Below are positions 1 to 6,491 of a stretch of 19,704 bases of DNA, in pieces. Made by a program: the position numbers and the translations under genes. The DNA is from Bacteroidales bacterium (GTDB lineage Bacteria > Bacteroidota > Bacteroidia > Bacteroidales > Bacteroidaceae): positions 1-19,704 of the forward strand of contig SFID01000030.1 in the NCBI GenBank assembly GCA_004555425.1, read 5' to 3'. Below the pieces are notes generated by a model. That model saw only the letters and a list, made by a program, of their open reading frames with translations. It did not search any database and was not told the DNA's origin. Numbering within the stretch: position 1 is the stretch's first letter; each line of letters starts with the position of its first letter.

Positions 1-24
1 AAGAAAAAATCTAGTTGTTTTTTG

Positions 25-60
25 AAGCGGCGAGGTCACTACTAGCGACCTCGCCGCTTT
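25..60 (+). terminator. GC-rich 13-bp hairpin, possible terminator of a gene left of the window
   Basis: Arms AAGCGGCGAGGTC (25-37) and GACCTCGCCGCTT (47-59) are perfect inverse complements around a 9-nt loop. Only a short T run follows on the + strand, and the longer T run (18-23) lies before the stem, so this is not a textbook intrinsic terminator. It probably ends an upstream transcript, because no gene is visible between it and EF-G2. The hairpin is directly seen; the terminator role is inferred. Confidence 0.45.
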
Positions 61-164
61 CGTCCGCAAACTTAGAGCGAGCAACGTGCGGTACATTGCA
101 TTTTCGCTGAATACTCTCCGTTTGTTTACAGGGCTTTTCCGTTGCAAAATCCGATATCTTAAGT

Positions 165-252
165 GTTTCAAGCGTATGAAACAGTTGTTTCAAGCGTATG
201 AAACAGTTGTTTCAAGCGCATGAAACAGTTGTTTCAAGCGTATGAAACAGTT
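165..252. repeat. Four tandem 22-bp dyad repeats
   Basis: Four head-to-tail 22-bp units start at 165, 187, 209 and 231. Each is GTTTCA, six bases (AGCGTA), TGAAAC, then AGTT. The third unit has a single T-to-C change at 219; the others are identical. Each unit is a dyad (GTTTCA/TGAAAC), and each junction forms another dyad around AGTT, so the array can fold into hairpins in two registers. The array ends in a degenerate fragment around 253-263. There is no spacer diversity, so it is not CRISPR. Function is unknown; a protein-binding array or a dispersed intergenic repeat are both possible. Confidence 0.9.
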
Positions 253-333
253 GCTTTGAAGCGGGAAGTGCCAGTAACTCCCCTTGCACCAATAGAATTG
301 CATGAGCTTGTGATAGAATTTGGGGTTGTAGAA

Positions 334-529
334 TATAGGTAGGTTCTATAAATTAGTTTCGGTGGAAGGTAGTTTTTCTTTTTTGCTTGGATGTCTTCAC
401 GTCTCTCGTACCGTATCTTTTTGTTTTTCATTCAGTCACGTAGCCCGCTACGCTCCTTCATGTAAAACAAAAACCTCCGGCACGATAGCCGTAAATACAT
501 CGCAAGCTAATTAATAGAACCTACCTATA
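334..529. mobile_element. MITE-like palindromic element, copy 1 (196 bp)
   Basis: The element begins TATAGGTAGGTTCTAT and ends with the inverse complement ATAGAACCTACCTATA. The terminal inverted repeats run about 23 bp with one mismatch. The interior is also largely self-complementary: a T-rich arm ending near 446 faces an A-rich arm near 461-476, with CGTAGC-CC-GCTACG at the centre, so the whole unit can fold into one long imperfect hairpin. A second copy lies inverted at 8086-8271. There is no transposase or credible ORF inside. Both copies start TATA and end TATA, compatible with a TA target duplication as used by IS630/mariner-type transposases; that link is inference. Confidence 0.85.
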
Positions 530-666
530 ATGGAAAGTTAGGAGTTGTTGTTGTGGGGTATATGGATATTGTGTAAGCAATCTTATTGCACTCACCTACA
601 TGCACTGGAACCCTCGGCACAGGCAGTTACCTCCGAGGATACCTGCTGTAAAACATACAAAGCGCA
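530..666. other. Non-coding spacer with small hairpins
   Basis: No gene is seen between the MITE-like element and the EF-G2 promoter. Two weak dyads are visible: GCAAT/ATTGC at 577-589, and CCTCGG (612-617) with CCGAGG (633-638). Neither has a T tail. No tRNA, riboswitch or small ORF could be recognised. The left part of the 1-746 gap holds only the hairpin, the tandem array and the element listed separately. Confidence 0.5.
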
Positions 667-697
667 TTTGGCCTGCTAGAAAATTCTCCGTAATTTG
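667..697 (+). promoter_or_regulatory. Candidate Bacteroidota promoter for EF-G2
   Basis: TTTG (667-670) is followed after 20 bases by TAATTTGC (691-698). The Bacteroidetes sigma-ABfr consensus is TTTG, about 19-21 bases, then TAnnTTTG. The -33-like box and spacing fit; the -7-like box lacks one base. Transcription would start around 703-705, giving a leader of roughly 40 nt. It is the best match in the gap upstream of the gene. Confidence 0.45.
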
Positions 698-746
698 CGG
701 TCCGAACGCGAGTTCTTACTTTCTAATAACCTAAATCTTTACCTAT

Positions 747-2900
747 ATGAAAGTTTACAATTCACACGAGATTAAGAACATAGCCCTCCTTGGTAACGAT
801 GGCTCAGGTAAGACCACCCTCACTGAATCACTTCTCTTTGAGAGTGGTCTGATTAAGAAAAGAGGTCGCATCACGCAGAAAAACACCGTGTCCGACTATT
901 TCCCCGTAGAACAGGATTACGGTTATTCCGTGTTCTCGACCGTGTTCCACACCGAATGGAACGGCAAGAAACTCAACATCATTGACTGCCCGGGTTCCGA
1001 CGACTTCGTGGGCGCAGCCCTTACCGCGCTCAACGTGACCGATACCGCTGTGCTCCTGCTCAACGGAAAGTTTGGTCCCGAAGTGGGTACGCAGAACCAT
1101 TTCCGCTACACCGAGAAACTGGGCAAGCCGGTCATCTTCCTGGTTAACCAGTTGGACGACGAGAAGTGCGACTATGACGTGGTGCTTGAGCAACTGCAAA
1201 CAATCTATGGCCCGAAAGTGGTGCCCGTGCAGTACCCCGTGAAGACAGGTCCCGACTTCAATTCCCTCATTGACGTTATCCTGATGAAGAAACTCGTTTG
1301 GGGTCCCGAAGGCGGCAAGCCCACTATTGAGGACATCCCTGCCGAGGAAATGGATAAGGCACAAGAGATGCACAAGGCCCTCGTTGAAGCCGCTGCCGAG
1401 AACGATGAGCAGCTGATGGAGAAATTCTTTGAGACCGAACAACTGACAGAGGACGAGATGCGCGAAGGTATTCGCAAAGGTATGGTGACGCGCAGCATCT
1501 TCCCTGTATTCTGCGTGTGTGCAGGCAAGAATATGGGTGTGGGCCGACTGATGGAGTTTCTTGGCAACGTGGTTCCCTTCGTGGATGAAATGCCCAAGGT
1601 GCACAATACGCGCGGCGAGGAAGTAGTTCCCAGCGAAGATGGCCCCACCAGCATCTATTTCTTTAAGACAGGCGTAGAGCCCCATATTGGCGAAGTACAA
1701 TATTTTAAGGTGATGAGCGGTGTGCTCCACGAAGGCGACGACCTGACCAACGCCGACCGCGGTTCGCGCGAACGTATGGCCCAGCTGTTTGTCTGTGCAG
1801 GTGCTAATCGTGAGAAGGTGGAACAACTCGTGGCAGGCGATATCGGCTGTACCGTCAAACTCAAGGACGTGCGCACGGGCAATACCCTCAACGGTAAAGA
1901 CTGCGACCATCGCTTTAACTTCATCAAATATCCCAACCCCAAGTTTACGCGCGCCATCCGTGCCGTCAACGAGGCCGACACCGAAAAGATGATGTCCGCC
2001 CTCACCCGTATGCGTCAGGAAGACCCCACGTGGGAAGTAGAGCAGAGCAAGGAACTCCGCCAGATTCTCGTGCACGGACAGGGCGAATTCCACCTGCGCA
2101 CCCTCAAATGGCGTTTGGAGAACCTCGACAAGATTCCCGTGGAGTTCTACGAGCAGCGCATTCCCTATCGCGAAACCATCACGAAGGCAGCCCGCGCTGA
2201 CTATCGCCACAAGAAGCAGAGCGGTGGCGCCGGTCAGTTTGGTGAAGTACACCTCATCGTAGAGCCTTACAGCGAAGGCATGCCCGATCCTACCGTTTAT
2301 AAGTTCGGCAACCAGGAAATCCGCGTAGCCATGAAGGGCAAGGAAGAGGTTGACCTCGAATGGGGCGGCAAACTCGTATTCATCAACTCCGTAGTGGGTG
2401 GTGCTATTGACGCTCGCTTTATGCCCGCCATCCTCAAGGGCGTCATGGCTCGCATGGAGCAAGGCCCGCTCACGGGAAGTTATGCTCGCGATGTACGCGT
2501 TGTAGTATATGACGGCAAGATGCACCCCGTAGATAGCAACGAACTTTCCTTCATGCTCGCAGCCCGTCAGGCATTCAGCGAAGCCTTCCGTCAGGCAGGC
2601 CCGAAGGTGCTTGAGCCTATCTACGATGTAGAAGTATTCGTGCCCGCCGACAAGATGGGCGACGTGATGAGCGACCTCCAAGGCCGTCGCGGTATGATTA
2701 TCGGTATGAGTTCCGAAAACGGCTACGAAAAGCTTCAGGCCAAGGTGCCCCTCAAGGAAATGAGCACCTATTCCACCAGCCTCAGTTCGCTGACCGGCGG
2801 TCGCGCCAGCTTCATCATGAAGTTTGCTAGCTACGAACTGATGCCCGGCGACCTGCAGAACAAGCTCGTGGACGAATTTGCCAAGCAGGAAGAAGAGTAA
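747..2900 (+). CDS. fusA2: Elongation factor G paralogue (EF-G2 type)
   Basis: A 717-residue translational-GTPase-fold protein, full length for EF-G: GTPase domain at about 5-280, then domains II-V, with the domain IV motif GGAGQFGEV and a complete C-terminus. It is expected to bind ribosomes and act in translocation. The P-loop GNDGSGKTT (16-24) is intact, but other GTPase motifs depart from canonical EF-G. G3 is DCPGSDDF (80-87), with Ser84 where EF-G has the catalytic His of DTPGHVDF. G4 is NQLD (134-137) instead of NKMD. Switch I reads YGYS (58-61) instead of RGIT. It stands alone, not in a str operon with rpsL/rpsG, so it is not the housekeeping fusA. Bacteroides thetaiotaomicron has an EF-G2 paralogue reported to lack GTPase activity, controlled by the Cur regulator and needed for gut colonisation; this gene fits that class. 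The ATG has no strong Shine-Dalgarno. A terminator follows, so it is probably monocistronic. Confidence 0.93.
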   Translation: MKVYNSHEIKNIALLGNDGSGKTTLTESLLFESGLIKKRGRITQKNTVSDYFPVEQDYGYSVFSTVFHTEWNGKKLNIIDCPGSDDFVGAALTALNVTDTAVLLLNGKFGPEVGTQNHFRYTEKLGKPVIFLVNQLDDEKCDYDVVLEQLQTIYGPKVVPVQYPVKTGPDFNSLIDVILMKKLVWGPEGGKPTIEDIPAEEMDKAQEMHKALVEAAAENDEQLMEKFFETEQLTEDEMREGIRKGMVTRSIFPVFCVCAGKNMGVGRLMEFLGNVVPFVDEMPKVHNTRGEEVVPSEDGPTSIYFFKTGVEPHIGEVQYFKVMSGVLHEGDDLTNADRGSRERMAQLFVCAGANREKVEQLVAGDIGCTVKLKDVRTGNTLNGKDCDHRFNFIKYPNPKFTRAIRAVNEADTEKMMSALTRMRQEDPTWEVEQSKELRQILVHGQGEFHLRTLKWRLENLDKIPVEFYEQRIPYRETITKAARADYRHKKQSGGAGQFGEVHLIVEPYSEGMPDPTVYKFGNQEIRVAMKGKEEVDLEWGGKLVFINSVVGGAIDARFMPAILKGVMARMEQGPLTGSYARDVRVVVYDGKMHPVDSNELSFMLAARQAFSEAFRQAGPKVLEPIYDVEVFVPADKMGDVMSDLQGRRGMIIGMSSENGYEKLQAKVPLKEMSTYSTSLSSLTGGRASFIMKFASYELMPGDLQNKLVDEFAKQEEE

Positions 2901-2937
2901 TAGCGAGATACTTTCTGATATCTATAATAAATAATAT

Positions 2938-2980
2938 GGGAGTTGCGCCGCGCATTGCGGTACAACTCCCTTGCTTTTTT
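2938..2980 (+). terminator. Strong intrinsic terminator after EF-G2
   Basis: GGGAGTTG (2938-2945) pairs with CAACTCCC (2963-2970), with an inner CCGC/GCGG stem (2948-2951 with 2957-2960). The hairpin is followed by TTGC and six T residues (2975-2980). It lies 38 bp after the EF-G2 stop and separates that gene from pepD. Confidence 0.85.
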
Positions 2981-3004
2981 GTTTCTGAGGGAATCGGTGA
3001 AACT

Positions 3005-3026
3005 CGTTCCCCGCTCGTTCCCCGCT
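3005..3026. repeat. 11-bp direct tandem repeat, two copies
   Basis: CGTTCCCCGCT occurs twice in perfect tandem (3005-3015 and 3016-3026) between the EF-G2 terminator and the pepD promoter. No role can be assigned; it may be replication slippage. Confidence 0.8.
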
Positions 3027-3089
3027 CAAAATCCGCTGTGATAATTCACAAAATAGGGGACAGATGTAGGCGGACTGCCATAGATTTAC

Positions 3090-3098
3090 TATTTTTGC
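3090..3098 (+). promoter_or_regulatory. -7-like promoter box for pepD
   Basis: TATTTTTGC matches the Bacteroidetes -7 consensus TAnnTTTGC completely and lies 46 bp before the pepD ATG, implying a leader of about 40 nt. No convincing TTTG -33 box is seen 19-21 bases upstream, so strength is uncertain. Confidence 0.5.
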
Positions 3099-3144
3099 AG
3101 TTCAAAAACAAACCTATTATCCCACCGAAAATTATTTATTAGAA

Positions 3145-4596
3145 ATGACAACAACCACTAATCTTCAGCCGAAGGCCGTCTTCGACCTCTTTGCAGCTAT
3201 CAATAAAGTGCCTCGTCCCAGCAAGCACGAGGAGAAAATCATTGAATATCTTGTGCAGTTTGGCAAAGCGCACGGACTGGAAACCGAAGTGGACGAAGTG
3301 GGCAACGTGATTATCCGCAAGCCCGCCACCCCTGGTATGGAAGGCCATCCCACCGTTATTCTCCAGAGCCATTCCGATATGGTGTGCGAGAAGAATGCCG
3401 ACGTAGAGCACGACTTTATGAACGATCCCATCCAAACCTATGTGGATGGTGAATGGCTTCGCGCCAAAGGAACTACGCTGGGCGCCGATGACGGTATCGG
3501 TATGGCTATGCAGATGGCCGTTCTCATTGACGACACGATAAAGCATGGTCCGCTGGAGTGCGTATTTACGCGCGACGAAGAGACAGGACTGACAGGTGCG
3601 ATGGGTCTGAAGAGTGGATTTATGAAGGGTCAGTACCTGATTAACCTCGACAGTGAGGACGAAGGCCAGATATTCGTAAGCTGCGCTGGCGGTGCGCGCA
3701 CCATGGCTTGGTGGCAGTTGGCCACGGAAGCGATGCCCGAGGGCTTTTTCACCTTCCGCGTAAAGGTCAGCGGCCTGCGCGGCGGCCATTCCGGCGACGA
3801 CATCAACAAGTTCCGCGCCAATGCCAACCGACTGCTCGTGCGCTTCCTGTGCGACGAGATGGAGAAGACCGACCTGCGTCTGGTGGACATCCAAAGCGGT
3901 GGCCTCCACAATGCTATCCCCCGCGAGGGTTGGGCCCTCTGTGCCGTACCTTATTCATACAAGGAGCAGGTGCGCGTTGACCTGAACCACTACCTCGCAG
4001 CCCTTGACGAAGAAATTCGCGCTGCCGAGCCCGATTTCCAGATTGAACTGGAGAGCCAGCCCGCCGCTACTACCAGCCTCGAGAGTGAGGGCGTGAAGCG
4101 TATGCTCCTCAGCCTGCGCGCCGTGACAAATGGTGTGTATGCCATGAGTTACGATATGGCCGGCCTCGTAGAGACTAGCAGCAACCTAGCCAGCATCCAT
4201 CTCTTGGAGAATGGTCGCGTAGAAGTGGCCACTAGCCAGCGAAGCAGCGTGGGCAGTGCGCGTGAGGACATCAGTGCCGCAGTGCGTGCCGCATTCCAAC
4301 TGGGCGGTGCAGAGGTAGAAACTACCGAGGGCTATCCAGGCTGGAAGATGAATCCCAACAGCCGCCTTCTGGAAGTGGCCACCGAGAGCTATCGCCGCCT
4401 CTTTGGCAAGGAAGCCCAGGTGCTCGCCATCCATGCCGGCTTGGAGTGCGGATTGTTCAGCGAGAAATATCCCGGCCTCGACATGATTAGTGTTGGCCCG
4501 ACTCTGCGCGGCGTGCACAGCCCCGAAGAGCGTCTGCACATTCCCACCGTGCAGTTGGTTTGGGACCACTTGCTGGATATCCTTCAGAATTTGTAA
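3145..4596 (+). CDS. pepD: Aminoacyl-histidine dipeptidase (M20 zinc peptidase)
   Basis: 483 residues, the usual length for PepD, a cytosolic M20 metallopeptidase that hydrolyses Xaa-His dipeptides such as carnosine and other unspecific dipeptides. The dinuclear zinc site is complete: His76 and Asp78 (QSHSDM), Asp115 (GADDGIG), Glu145/Glu146 (RDEETG, the second being the zinc ligand and the first the general base), Asp169 (NLDSED) and His458 (RGVHSPEE). GGHSGDDI, from the lid/dimerisation region, is also present. No signal peptide, so it acts in the cytoplasm, recycling peptides. The ATG gives the normal PepD N-terminus and lies just downstream of a good promoter box. It follows the EF-G2 terminator and has its own promoter, so it is an independent unit. 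Nothing is missing or broken. Confidence 0.95.
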   Translation: MTTTTNLQPKAVFDLFAAINKVPRPSKHEEKIIEYLVQFGKAHGLETEVDEVGNVIIRKPATPGMEGHPTVILQSHSDMVCEKNADVEHDFMNDPIQTYVDGEWLRAKGTTLGADDGIGMAMQMAVLIDDTIKHGPLECVFTRDEETGLTGAMGLKSGFMKGQYLINLDSEDEGQIFVSCAGGARTMAWWQLATEAMPEGFFTFRVKVSGLRGGHSGDDINKFRANANRLLVRFLCDEMEKTDLRLVDIQSGGLHNAIPREGWALCAVPYSYKEQVRVDLNHYLAALDEEIRAAEPDFQIELESQPAATTSLESEGVKRMLLSLRAVTNGVYAMSYDMAGLVETSSNLASIHLLENGRVEVATSQRSSVGSAREDISAAVRAAFQLGGAEVETTEGYPGWKMNPNSRLLEVATESYRRLFGKEAQVLAIHAGLECGLFSEKYPGLDMISVGPTLRGVHSPEERLHIPTVQLVWDHLLDILQNL

Positions 4597-4638
4597 ATGA
4601 AGTCCTTTTGTTGAGGCTTTGAGTTTCAACGGACCCCA

Positions 4639-4725
4639 CGCTCCCTGGTTTTCATGAAGCCTGCTCTTCTGCTCCTTATATATAATGGTGTAATATATAT
4701 TATTGGTGTAAGAAACTAGGGAGCG
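4639..4725. repeat. 13-bp long-range inverted repeat enclosing direct repeats, upstream of the lipoprotein
   Basis: CGCTCCCTGGTTT (4639-4651) can pair over 13 positions with AAACTAGGGAGCG (4713-4725), with one G-U. Between the arms is an AT-rich segment with two copies of a 10-bp direct repeat, AATGGTGTAA (4684-4693) and ATTGGTGTAA (4702-4711), offset by 18 bp. The right arm ends 20 bp before the lipoprotein ATG. It could be an RNA leader structure, an operator region or a very small MITE; the sequence does not decide. TATTATTG within it resembles a -7 box with one mismatch. Confidence 0.6.
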
Positions 4726-4745
4726 CCCCTTCTGTCCCTTTTTCT

Positions 4746-6224
4746 ATGACCCAAATGACTCGCATATTTTGTTTATGCCTGACAGCAGTGTGCCTGCTGT
4801 TGGGCATAACTGCTTGTATGGCCGATGAGGAATATACAACGGCCATGGATGCTCGGCTGACTTTTTCGAAAGATACCATCTCTTTCGACACCATCTTCAG
4901 CGGACAGCCCACAGGCACCTATACCTTTATGGTGTACAATCCCTCGAAGAAAGCCATCCGCATACCCGAGGTACGTCTGGCGGGCGGCAGCAATAGTCCC
5001 TACCGCGTCAATATCGACGGAATGGCAATGGCAGGCGGCAGTGCGCGCGATTTCGAGATAGCAGCGCGCGACAGTATGCGCGTCTTCCTCTTTGTTAATC
5101 CGCCCGAGAAGGACCAGGATGCGCTGGAGGATTGTTCCGATGAACTCATCTTTACCACCGAGGGTGGCGCCGTCTGCAGTGTCATCTTGCAGGCTAAGGC
5201 CCAGGACGTATATCGCAAGAAGGGGTGGGTCGTGACGCGCGACACCATTCTGCAAAGCAATCGGCCCTATCAGATTCTCGACAGCCTCGTCGTGGCTCCC
5301 GGTGTAACCCTTACCTTGGCCCCAGGTACACAACTCTTTTTCCATGCCGATGCAGGCTTGCGCGTGGAGGGAACACTGATGGCCGTTGGCACGTTGGAGC
5401 AGCCCGTTCTGATGCGAGGCGACCGCTTGGGAAATATGTTTACCAATCAGAGCTACGATGCCATTCCCGGACAGTGGCAGGGCGTCACCTTTACTGAAAC
5501 CAGTTATGACAATTACCTGTCCTATTGCGATATACATAGCGGAACGTATGGCCTTCGCCTGGATTCTTGCGACCGAAGCCGCATGACGCTTTCGGTGGAA
5601 AACAGTGTGATTCACAACTTCAGCGGACACGCCATCGAAGCCCGCTCGGCCCGTATGTATATGGGCAATTCGCAAGTGACGAATGCGGGTGGCGACTGCC
5701 TCCACCTGCGCGGCGGCCACTACCTGTTCCTGCATTGTACGATAGGCAATTTCTATCCTTTCGCAGGAGGCCGCGGCGTGGCACTTGATTTTGCCAACTA
5801 CGAAGGCGAATCGCGCTTGCCCCTTGAGCAACTGGCCTTTGTGAACAGCATCGTGACGGGCTACAGCAAGGATGAAATCATGGGCAGTCAGTCCGAACGC
5901 TACACGGACGACGCTTTCGCCTATGTCTTCCAGAACTGCCTGCTCAATACACCCGAGGACGAGGAAATGAATGCCGTGAACGTGGCCTGGGATGTGGACG
6001 AAGAAACAGCGCGCGAGAAGAATTTCTATCCCGCCTTCGACCTTGACCGCCTCATCTTTACCTTCGGATTACATCCCAAGTCGAAAGCCGTGGGTATTGC
6101 CGACCTGGAGTTTACCCAACTCAATTATCCGAAGGACCGCCTCGGGCGCGACCGGATGGCCGACGGCACCGCCGATGCCGGTTGCTACGAAGCGCAGCCT
6201 TTGCCCGAAGCGGAAGAACCCTAG
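4746..6224 (+). CDS. Surface lipoprotein with N-terminal Ig-like domain and right-handed beta-helix
   Basis: 492 residues. Residues 1-24 are a lipoprotein signal peptide (hydrophobic core, lipobox ITAC, Cys24). The mature protein starts CMADEE; acidic residues just after the Cys resemble the Bacteroidota lipoprotein export signal, so surface display is likely. Residues about 34-150 look like an all-beta Ig/ASH-like domain (the stretch around FDTIFSGQPTG and VYNPSKKAI resembles DUF1573-type folds). From about 168 the pattern of short Gly/Val/Leu-rich strands (APGVTLTLAPGTQ, VEGTLMAVGT, QWQGVTF) is that of a pectate-lyase-like parallel beta-helix, running to about 460. The end, DAGCYEA (477-483), matches the terminal D-x-G-x-Y-E motif common in such proteins. 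No catalytic residues could be assigned, so a polysaccharide-binding or lyase role is only possible. Met4 is an alternative start. Confidence 0.85.
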   Translation: MTQMTRIFCLCLTAVCLLLGITACMADEEYTTAMDARLTFSKDTISFDTIFSGQPTGTYTFMVYNPSKKAIRIPEVRLAGGSNSPYRVNIDGMAMAGGSARDFEIAARDSMRVFLFVNPPEKDQDALEDCSDELIFTTEGGAVCSVILQAKAQDVYRKKGWVVTRDTILQSNRPYQILDSLVVAPGVTLTLAPGTQLFFHADAGLRVEGTLMAVGTLEQPVLMRGDRLGNMFTNQSYDAIPGQWQGVTFTETSYDNYLSYCDIHSGTYGLRLDSCDRSRMTLSVENSVIHNFSGHAIEARSARMYMGNSQVTNAGGDCLHLRGGHYLFLHCTIGNFYPFAGGRGVALDFANYEGESRLPLEQLAFVNSIVTGYSKDEIMGSQSERYTDDAFAYVFQNCLLNTPEDEEMNAVNVAWDVDEETAREKNFYPAFDLDRLIFTFGLHPKSKAVGIADLEFTQLNYPKDRLGRDRMADGTADAGCYEAQPLPEAEEP

Positions 6225-6233
6225 CCCGCCTTC

Positions 6234-6273
6234 AGGTAGGTTCTGTCAAGTAGTTTCTTTATAGAACCCGCCT
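6234..6273. repeat. Remnant or minimal form of the MITE-like element
   Basis: AGGTAGGTTCT (6234-6244) and AGAACCCGCCT (6263-6273) are the terminal repeats of the 186-196 bp elements with two mismatches between arms. The 18 bases between include TAGTTTC, as in the left end of the full element, and TTTAT, as in the right end. It therefore looks like a copy with nearly all its interior deleted, or a derived hairpin. It starts 9 bp after the lipoprotein stop and could act as a weak terminator, though no T tail is present. Confidence 0.65.
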
Positions 6274-6323
6274 CAAACCAATCGCGCGCCCGTTTTTGCC
6301 GTTTCGCCTCGGCACATTCTCAG

Positions 6324-6364
6324 CGCCCACGGGGCGGTGGGCGTTGGCAGTCTCAGACCTGAGA
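6324..6364. repeat. Two adjacent hairpins upstream of dnaB
   Basis: CGCCCAC (6324-6330) and GTGGGCG (6337-6343) form a 7-bp GC stem with a 6-base loop. TCTCAG (6351-6356) and CTGAGA (6359-6364) form a second perfect stem with a 2-base loop. Neither has a T tract, so they are poor terminators; they may be part of the dnaB regulatory region. Confidence 0.6.
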
Positions 6365-6404
6365 ACGGAAAAGTCCCTTCAAAAATTCGGTTTCTGCCCA
6401 ATCT

Positions 6405-6420
6405 GAACAGATGTCTGTTC
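6405..6420. promoter_or_regulatory. Perfect 16-bp dyad upstream of dnaB, candidate operator
   Basis: GAACAGA-TG-TCTGTTC is a perfect 7-bp inverted repeat with a 2-bp spacer, 71 bp before the dnaB start. The GAAC...GTTC outer half-sites resemble some regulator sites in general shape, but the spacing does not match the LexA consensus I know. An eight-codon ORF (ATG at 6446, stop at 6470-6472) lies between it and dnaB. No clear promoter box was found here. Confidence 0.4.
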
Positions 6421-6491
6421 CCGCCTTTCCCCAATCAGCCCACGAATGAACCATCCAGCCCTCAAACGATAAACAACCTAAAGAATCAACC

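Noticed and set aside
165..252. CRISPR array
   Set aside because: Units are contiguous with no variable spacers and no cas genes are present.
303..330. Possible fragment of a third MITE-like copy (AGCTTGTGAT then GAATT, as in copy 2)
   Set aside because: Similarity covers only about 16 bases and no terminal repeat is next to it, so chance cannot be excluded.
234..431. 65-residue minus-strand ORF overlapping the tandem repeats and MITE-like element
   Set aside because: It spans the end of the array and part of copy 1, and its sequence is not kept in copy 2, so it is not a coding element.
828..2681. 617-residue open frame on the minus strand opposite EF-G2
   Set aside because: It mirrors the EF-G2 codons; the product is rich in His, Leu and Val with no recognisable domain, as expected when a biased coding strand leaves the antisense frame open.
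2936..3142. 68-residue + strand ORF between EF-G2 and pepD
   Set aside because: It runs through the terminator hairpin, the 11-bp repeats and the pepD promoter box; no homology is recognised.
6405..6420. LexA/SOS box upstream of dnaB
   Set aside because: The dyad is perfect but the half-site spacing differs from the LexA consensus sites I know, so it is listed only as a generic candidate operator.
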